Made by a program: the position numbers and the translations under genes. Source: Candidatus Omnitrophota bacterium (GTDB lineage Bacteria > Omnitrophota > Gorgyraeia > 2-01-FULL-45-10). Taken from it: 43,052 nucleotides of DNA. Within the stretch, counting starts at the first letter, position 1. The number at the start of each line of letters is the position of its first letter. Of this stretch, positions 38,645 through 43,052 are shown in pieces. The notes under the pieces were generated by a model that worked only from the letters and a program-made list of their open reading frames with translations, was not told the DNA's origin and did not search any database. The DNA lies in the NCBI GenBank assembly GCA_020057115.1, contig JAGVGJ010000031.1, forward strand, positions 1 through 43,052. The letters run 5' to 3'.

Positions 38645-40945
38645 GTGAGACGAAAGATATCCCGCATCACCCACAAAAATATCAAGCCATACGGCCAGAT
38701 CATCGATTCTGGATGCGCGAAGACGCAATCCGACGGGAGCGGCTGGGGCATACTTGTCAGATCAAGGTCGAGCGGCTGGCGCATTGCCTATCTTATATTA
38801 AAAAAACGAAAGATGAGCCGTCTCGAAAGCCATCCTGACACGCTCGAGACGTTCGAGCCTGTAAAAGGCAAGGCGGTCATAGCGCTGGCACCCCGCAAAT
38901 ATCCTGAGAGACTAAAATATTTCTACCTGGATAAGCCGATAGTCTTAAATAAATCCGTATGGCATGCCCTTGCCACGATCTCAAAAGAGACCCACATGAA
39001 AATATTTGAGAACATAAAGGTGAAGTGCGTATACCGCAAACTTAAAACGACGCTCCTTGCGCTTACGGTGTTCGCTACATTGGCATCGTGCTCCGGGTGC
39101 CTATTTGCCGCGTCTCAAGATAAAAAAGGCCCGGCATTCTCATTGTATTATCCCGGGACCGAAGACATAGTCGATTATGAAAGATACGGCAAATTCATAG
39201 CTCCCGGAACTTTCGAATATAAATATAAGATGACCGATAAAGAAGGTCTCGCCAAGGCCTCCGGCGAAGGAATAGATCCTAATATGGATGTCACGAAAGA
39301 CCCGGTTTACATCGAGCTGAAGAATGCGGGCAGGTTAAAAGGCGGCCACTGGGAGCATATAGGGACAAAGGACCTCCAAGCCGATTTTTTTGTATGGGCC
39401 ACGGCTTATAAAGAGAACCCCGGGGTAAGGCTCTATTTTACCGGGAGGGCGCTTGAGGCTGCCGGATTGTATGTCCAGGCACTAAAAGCATACCGCGCGG
39501 CTATGATTCTCTATCCGGATGCAGCTTGCTGGAACAAGTCAGCCACATGGACATGGCTCATCGGACCGGCGTCATGGAGCGCCGCTATAAACTTGATAAG
39601 GATGCACCCGGAGCTTGATGTGAAGCTCTCCGGAGCGTATGTGGTGGCTGATGCCGCGATAGGCGGCGACCCTGCCAAGAACCGAGTCGCCATAACACCC
39701 GGAAAGATGATCCGCTATACGGAAGAAGGCCGGAAGAGAGACTCTATAGACATAATGAAACTAAAGGTCGTAGAGCGCAGGGGCGGCAGAGTGGCATGCG
39801 TCAAATACGAGAACGGCCAGTGGGGCATGGAGGTGGACGGCAAACCATTCTTCGTGAAAGGCATGCAATATAGCCCGACCAGGGTTGGCATGGACTACAA
39901 GTGGAACTGGATGGAGGCCGACGAAGACGGCAATGGGTCAAACGACGTCGCTTACCAGGCATGGGTCGATAAGAACGGCAATAATAAGCGTGACGAGGAT
40001 GAGGCGCTCGAAGGAGATTTTAAATTATTGAAGGATATGGGGTGTAACACCATCCGGATCTTTAACACCTATAATATAAATAAAGAGCTTCTGAGGGATC
40101 TTTCGAAGAGATACGGCATAAAAGTATTTATACTCGATCCACTGGGCGCCTATACCGTCCATTCGGGGGCAGACTGGGCCAAAGGTACGGATTATAATAG
40201 CGAGGAACAGCGCAAACGGATGATGGACTTTGTCAGGAAGACAGTGATCGAGCTTAAAGATGAAGAATGGCTTCTCGGCTATATCCTCGGTAATGAGAAT
40301 AACATGTCATGCGACTATACCGGGGTCAATGCCTCAAGGACCCGCGCCTCGAGCCAACCGGAAATTTACGCGAAATTCCTGAATGATGTCGCGGCAATGG
40401 TCCATTCTCTCGACCCGGAGCATCCTGTCGGGATCGGCAATATGGGCCTGGGCCTGGTCGAATATTACGCCAAATATGCGCCCGAGATAGATTTTATAGG
40501 CGTAAATGATTATCCCGGCTCTTACGGCTTTGGTTCATTGTGGACCGTGGCGCGCCGCATGATCGACAGGCCGATACTAATTACCGAGTTCGGTTGTGAT
40601 GCATATGCAACCGAGATCGGCCCCGACGAAGAGAGCCAGGCCATTTACCTGAAGAATGCCTGGGAAGATATAGTTTATAATTCTGCAGGCAATCCAGGCG
40701 AGGGTAATTCCATAGGCGGCATAGTATTTGAATGGCTTGATGAATGGTGGAAAGACACCCGCGGAGACCCGCTCGGAACCCAAAGCGAGGAGCCGACATT
40801 CGAGATGGCGTTCCCGGACGGCTATAGTCAGGAAGAGTGGATCGGCATCGTAGGCCAGGGGAGCGGGGGACAAAGCCCGTTCCTGAGGTCTCCCCGAAAA
40901 TCCTATTATATGCTTAAGGAGCTCTGGCTAAGAAGTGCGCATTAA
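38645..40945 (+). CDS. Fusion: ureidoglycolate-lyase-like cupin + secreted glycoside hydrolase (GH2-like barrel)
   Basis: GTG 38645 behind AAGGAGG (38634-38640) gives 766 residues; the longer in-frame ATG (38453) lies deep inside the upstream gene and is rejected. Residues 1-128 are an AllA-like domain (SHPDTLETFEPVKG, YLDKPIVLNKSVWHAL, IFENIKVKCVYRKL). A signal-peptide-like stretch (about 129-152, TTLLALTVFATLASCSGCLFA) follows, then a region with a TPR-like helix pair and a TIM barrel. E551 (GNEN) is the likely acid/base and E648 (TEFG) the nucleophile. An internal start at ATG 38996 (M118) or GTG 39020 (V126) would yield a normal secreted glycosidase. Two genes that lost a stop, or a real fusion, are both possible. 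Confidence 0.75.
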   Translation: MRRKISRITHKNIKPYGQIIDSGCAKTQSDGSGWGILVRSRSSGWRIAYLILKKRKMSRLESHPDTLETFEPVKGKAVIALAPRKYPERLKYFYLDKPIVLNKSVWHALATISKETHMKIFENIKVKCVYRKLKTTLLALTVFATLASCSGCLFAASQDKKGPAFSLYYPGTEDIVDYERYGKFIAPGTFEYKYKMTDKEGLAKASGEGIDPNMDVTKDPVYIELKNAGRLKGGHWEHIGTKDLQADFFVWATAYKENPGVRLYFTGRALEAAGLYVQALKAYRAAMILYPDAACWNKSATWTWLIGPASWSAAINLIRMHPELDVKLSGAYVVADAAIGGDPAKNRVAITPGKMIRYTEEGRKRDSIDIMKLKVVERRGGRVACVKYENGQWGMEVDGKPFFVKGMQYSPTRVGMDYKWNWMEADEDGNGSNDVAYQAWVDKNGNNKRDEDEALEGDFKLLKDMGCNTIRIFNTYNINKELLRDLSKRYGIKVFILDPLGAYTVHSGADWAKGTDYNSEEQRKRMMDFVRKTVIELKDEEWLLGYILGNENNMSCDYTGVNASRTRASSQPEIYAKFLNDVAAMVHSLDPEHPVGIGNMGLGLVEYYAKYAPEIDFIGVNDYPGSYGFGSLWTVARRMIDRPILITEFGCDAYATEIGPDEESQAIYLKNAWEDIVYNSAGNPGEGNSIGGIVFEWLDEWWKDTRGDPLGTQSEEPTFEMAFPDGYSQEEWIGIVGQGSGGQSPFLRSPRKSYYMLKELWLRSAH

Positions 40946-40951
40946 AAAGAG

Positions 40952-40981
40952 TTGTATAATCGTTTTTATTATTGATATAAT
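40952..40981 (+). promoter_or_regulatory. Promoter of the small exported protein gene
   Basis: TTGTAT (40952-40957), 18 nt, TATAAT (40976-40981), with TGA before the -10 box. The leader of about 32 nt carries an unusually long Shine-Dalgarno match. Confidence 0.65.
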
Positions 40982-41001
40982 ATAGGTGATCAAAAGTTCA
41001 C

Positions 41002-41014
41002 AAAGGAGGTGATT
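41002..41014 (+). promoter_or_regulatory. Near-perfect, 12-nt Shine-Dalgarno sequence
   Basis: AAAGGAGGTGATT matches the complement of the bacterial 16S rRNA 3' end (AAAGGAGGTGATC) at 12 consecutive positions, with a normal distance to the ATG at 41020. It predicts very high translation of the small exported protein. Confidence 0.8.
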
Positions 41015-41019
41015 CCAGA

Positions 41020-41364
41020 ATGAAGAAGATAGCCATGGCGTTATTGGCAGTTATGTTATTGGCAGGTCTTGCGTATGCGGCCGATGCTTCTAAAGCCACC
41101 GAACCGGTTGGCGCTGTCGTAGAAACGGCGAGCGTGATAGTCGGTAAGATAGCCGGGGTTGTATCAGATGCTACCGGCACAGGCAAGGGGTCGATTAAGA
41201 TAGAGAGCGCGACAGGCGAGACAAATGTAGTCGCTATTGACGAGAGCGTGAAGATACTCGACAATACACTCAACACCATCACCCTCAATCAGTTGAAGAA
41301 GGGCGAAAGCGTTAAGGTTGAGAAGTCCGAGAAAGGCGCTACTACCGTAAGCGTTCAGAAATAG
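41020..41364 (+). CDS. Small exported protein of unknown function
   Basis: A 114-residue protein. A signal peptide (residues 1-20, AYA-AD) is followed by a mature part of about 94 residues rich in Val, Thr, Ser, Lys and Glu with beta-type alternation (IKIESATGETNVVAIDESVKIL), like small OB- or DUF5666-type periplasmic domains. I cannot name the family with certainty. It stands alone between its own promoter and a strong terminator and has the strongest ribosome-binding site in the window, so it is probably abundant. Confidence 0.75.
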   Translation: MKKIAMALLAVMLLAGLAYAADASKATEPVGAVVETASVIVGKIAGVVSDATGTGKGSIKIESATGETNVVAIDESVKILDNTLNTITLNQLKKGESVKVEKSEKGATTVSVQK

Positions 41365-41379
41365 CATTACGCATAGATT

Positions 41380-41419
41380 AAATGGCAGGCACGAAAGAAA
41401 ATTCGCGCCCGCCATTTTT
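41380..41419 (+). terminator. Rho-independent terminator
   Basis: A 16-position stem (41380-41395 with 41402-41417) with two A-C mismatches and a 6-nt loop, followed by TTTTTATTT. It lies 16 nt after the TAG of the small exported protein gene. Confidence 0.8.
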
Positions 41420-41471
41420 ATTTATAGCGCCCTTATCGATGGTAGGCATGAAAAAGACAGCTCACTTTCTA

Positions 41472-41499
41472 TTGATTTAACATAGTTCTATGATATAAT
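41472..41499 (+). promoter_or_regulatory. Promoter of the secreted GNAT-containing gene
   Basis: TTGATT (41472-41477), 16 nt, TATAAT (41494-41499) with a TGA extension. The ATG at 41508 is only 8 nt after the -10 box and lacks a Shine-Dalgarno sequence. Confidence 0.65.
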
Positions 41500-41507
41500 G
41501 AAGAACT

Positions 41508-42452
41508 ATGTTTTATAAGAATAGAAATAACATATTTACCAAATCTGCAGCAGTTACTTTAGTGTCCCTATTAATAGCTAATGATATAGCATGGGCACAG
41601 CCTGCCAGTTTTACCTCTCCAAAACAATCTACCCTTGCCGTACCTACAGAGCTACTCGACCCCGAATTCAGAGAAAAATTCGCAGTTAGCCGATCTCTTC
41701 TTTCATCTGAGGGAGTAAGGCATTATATCAATGAGCAGATCGAAAGAGAAAAATTGATATTGAAAGACAGGTGGAAGATCCGCAGGACAGAAGTAATAGA
41801 CGACATAGCCACTTCGAAGGTAAGAGGAAGGATCGTATCCGGGGCCAATAGCTTAAAGTCCGCAGCTTTAGTAAGGGTGGCAAGATTCCTAAATTCTACA
41901 GGACAAGTCGCCTTTGTGGACCTTACAGGTCAGATAAATATCAGCGAAGAATTTGGCGGCCTTCCCGTTGTCTATATCGACAGCATGCTGTGTAATACCC
42001 CTGACAACTGTATCCAGCGCCATGAAATAGACGAGATACTCCAGTGGGAGGACCTCAGAATCAATGTGCTTCACATCGCCGACAAGAAAGAGATGGCAAA
42101 ATGGGTAAGTTCCCACATCAATTCTCCGGATGATCAACTCAAAGGAACTTCCTGCGAAGGATTGAACACACGCCAGATCGCGAAACTATTCTGCGGCTAC
42201 TCCTATCCCGTAAGAGATATCTATAAAAAACTGAATGCCACAACAGAGTTTGATAATGAGTATATCAATACCATGCTTCAGCTCTATGGCGTCGATGAGA
42301 CAAGCTCAAGCCCGAATATCGCAGCAAGTCCTACAGATATGACAAACGATGGGCGCGGTATTTTGAAAAAAACTCGCTTACGATCGTCGCATCAAACGGG
42401 CAAAAATTTGTTTTCAAATTTTCCCGCCAGGAGATCGAACAAGATATTTTAA
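41508..42452 (+). CDS. Secreted Omnitrophota-type protein, N-terminal part, frameshifted
   Basis: Frame 1 encodes 314 residues. A signal peptide (1-30, IAWA-QPAS) is followed by FTSPKQSTLAVPTELLDPEF, an N-terminal signature I associate with the large multidomain exported proteins of Omnitrophota. Next comes a domain with QRHEIDEILQWEDLR, possibly a metal- or acid-active site. The linker SSSPNIAASPTDMTNDG is typical of joints in such proteins. After it the frame gives a nonsense-like basic tail (ILKKTRLRSSHQ...), whereas the -1 frame continues into a GNAT domain. The switch point is a run of seven A at 42366-42372. The true gene is probably 41508-42967. Confidence 0.7.
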   Translation: MFYKNRNNIFTKSAAVTLVSLLIANDIAWAQPASFTSPKQSTLAVPTELLDPEFREKFAVSRSLLSSEGVRHYINEQIEREKLILKDRWKIRRTEVIDDIATSKVRGRIVSGANSLKSAALVRVARFLNSTGQVAFVDLTGQINISEEFGGLPVVYIDSMLCNTPDNCIQRHEIDEILQWEDLRINVLHIADKKEMAKWVSSHINSPDDQLKGTSCEGLNTRQIAKLFCGYSYPVRDIYKKLNATTEFDNEYINTMLQLYGVDETSSSPNIAASPTDMTNDGRGILKKTRLRSSHQTGKNLFSNFPARRSNKIF

Positions 42453-42460
42453 AGGAATAT

Positions 42461-42967
42461 TTGATCATTGACATCTTTACCGAAAAAGACGGCAAAGAGA
42501 TACCGATAGGTTACGCGCATGCCGGGATTTTCCAAACCGCGCCCGGCGACTGGGAAAGATATGCATCGATGCGAAATGCCGTTGTCAAAAATTCCCTGGC
42601 CGCGGATCCTTTCCCGCCTGCCATCTATATCAAGCCGGAATATACTTCCGTATACAAAGGTATAGGCACGACCGCCATGAGCCTTCTTTTGGAAATAGCC
42701 CAATCGAAGAAGGCGCACCGTTTTGTCATCGAAGAAGTGAAGACCGAGCAGAATAGAGATTTCTACAAAGGACTTGGCTTTAAGCCTTACACAAAAGACG
42801 GCGAATATCTGGAATTTAACCTTATGCCGGATGATACGAAGGCCAAAGGGCTTAAATTCCCACGCGTCACCATAAAGACCATCGAATCTCCTGCGCCGAA
42901 GATAGAATCTTCGGACATGGCGGAGAAAAAGAGCGAATCGGAGGAGAATGAGCCTGTGCAACTTTAG
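42461..42967 (+). pseudogene. GNAT acetyltransferase part of the same gene, in the -1 frame
   Basis: Nominally TTG 42461 to TAG 42967 (168 residues), but the open frame extends upstream without a stop to the A7 tract and reads NSLTIVASNGQKFVFKFSRQ and on through EIEQDILKEYLIIDIF, so 42461 is not a true start. The GNAT fold is seen in VYKGIGTTAMSLLLEIA (acetyl-CoA loop) and NRDFYKGLGFKPY. The C-terminus is Lys/Glu-rich, and its last codons lie in the terminal repeat. Either one base was lost from an A8 tract (mutation or sequencing error) or ribosomes shift -1 at A7. It is classed as a pseudogene piece only because no complete frame exists. Confidence 0.65.
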
Positions 42968-43052
42968 CCAGCAGTGGACACAATAGGCTCTTTTTAGGTT
43001 TGTAGATTTGATATTGGTCTGGGTGGATAGTGGGTTATAATAAATAGCCTAC
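42955..43052. repeat. Right copy of the 98-bp perfect terminal inverted repeat
   Basis: Exact reverse complement of bases 1-98. The repeat begins inside the GNAT-encoding frame and supplies its last codons and TAG stop (42965-42967), so the C-terminus of that gene comes from repeat sequence. This suggests the repeat was inserted into, or recombined with, the gene's 3' end, or that the contig is artificially joined there. Confidence 0.9.

Noticed and set aside
1-43052. CRISPR arrays, prophage genes, transposases or toxin-antitoxin pairs
   Set aside because: None seen: there are no regularly spaced direct repeats, integrases, transposase motifs or phage structural genes.

Overview
The window is 43,052 bp of gene-dense bacterial chromosome, near 50% GC, with about 40 protein genes, four tRNA genes and very short intergenic gaps. 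It looks like a metagenomic contig from an uncultured Gram-negative bacterium. My best guess is Candidatus Omnitrophota (former OP3). That rests on the secreted protein at 41508, whose mature N-terminus carries an STLAVPT-type signature I associate with that phylum, on a TIGR04073-type small protein, on LptF/G and TolC/RND envelope genes, and on GT39 glycosyltransferases. The taxon is an inference, not a proof.

Layout. 1-98 and 42955-43052 form a perfect 98-bp terminal inverted repeat. 275-1058: tRNA-Asp (minus) facing away from a Gly-rich envelope protein gene with an ECF-type promoter. 1180-4445: a small membrane-anchored protein, a secreted beta-propeller and a RhlE-type helicase. 4498-8695: a murein-peptide cluster (L-Ala-D/L-Glu epimerase, DUF819 membrane protein, NlpC/P60 endopeptidase) ending in a GDT1-type cation transporter. 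8725-10340: an ECF sigma factor, its zinc-binding membrane anti-sigma factor and a Spy/CpxP-type periplasmic protein. 10400-11392: galT (minus). 11501-17514: gcvT-gcvH-gcvPA-gcvPB, a LipM/LplA-type acyltransferase and lipA, six overlapping or nearly overlapping genes. 17599-25600: a TolC/adaptor/RND efflux operon with three further envelope genes. 25646-26405: a probable small structured RNA gene, a 17-codon ORF and a PilZ protein. 26441-31058 (minus): a sugar-transfer cluster. 31155-32425: a tRNA-binding protein, tRNA-Arg(ACG), tadA and tRNA-Ser(GCT). 32510-36761: a phosphoesterase, an LptF/G permease, a small basic protein, trxB, tRNA-Phe and two Nudix hydrolases. 36765-40945: an NnrE-RlmI fusion and an AllA-like/glycoside-hydrolase fusion. 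41020-42967: a small exported protein and a frameshifted secreted GNAT-containing gene.

How the parts work together. Three near-identical promoters (GGAACTT, 16-17 nt, GTCTAATA) lie before the sigma-factor gene, the Spy-like gene and the distant Gly-rich envelope gene, so an autoregulated envelope-stress regulon can be read from the sequence. The glycine-cleavage genes travel with the two enzymes that can make lipoate on GcvH. The tRNA-Arg with A34 sits 33 nt before tadA, the enzyme that converts A34 to inosine. Several genes start within about 6-11 nt of a TATAAT-like box without a Shine-Dalgarno sequence, which suggests leaderless or very short-leadered mRNAs.

The strongest candidates for something undescribed are the promoter-stem-U-run RNA gene at 25681-25759, a 13-bp-arm palindromic insert kept in frame inside lipA, the NnrE-RlmI fusion, and the cytosolic-cupin/signal-peptide/glycosidase fusion.
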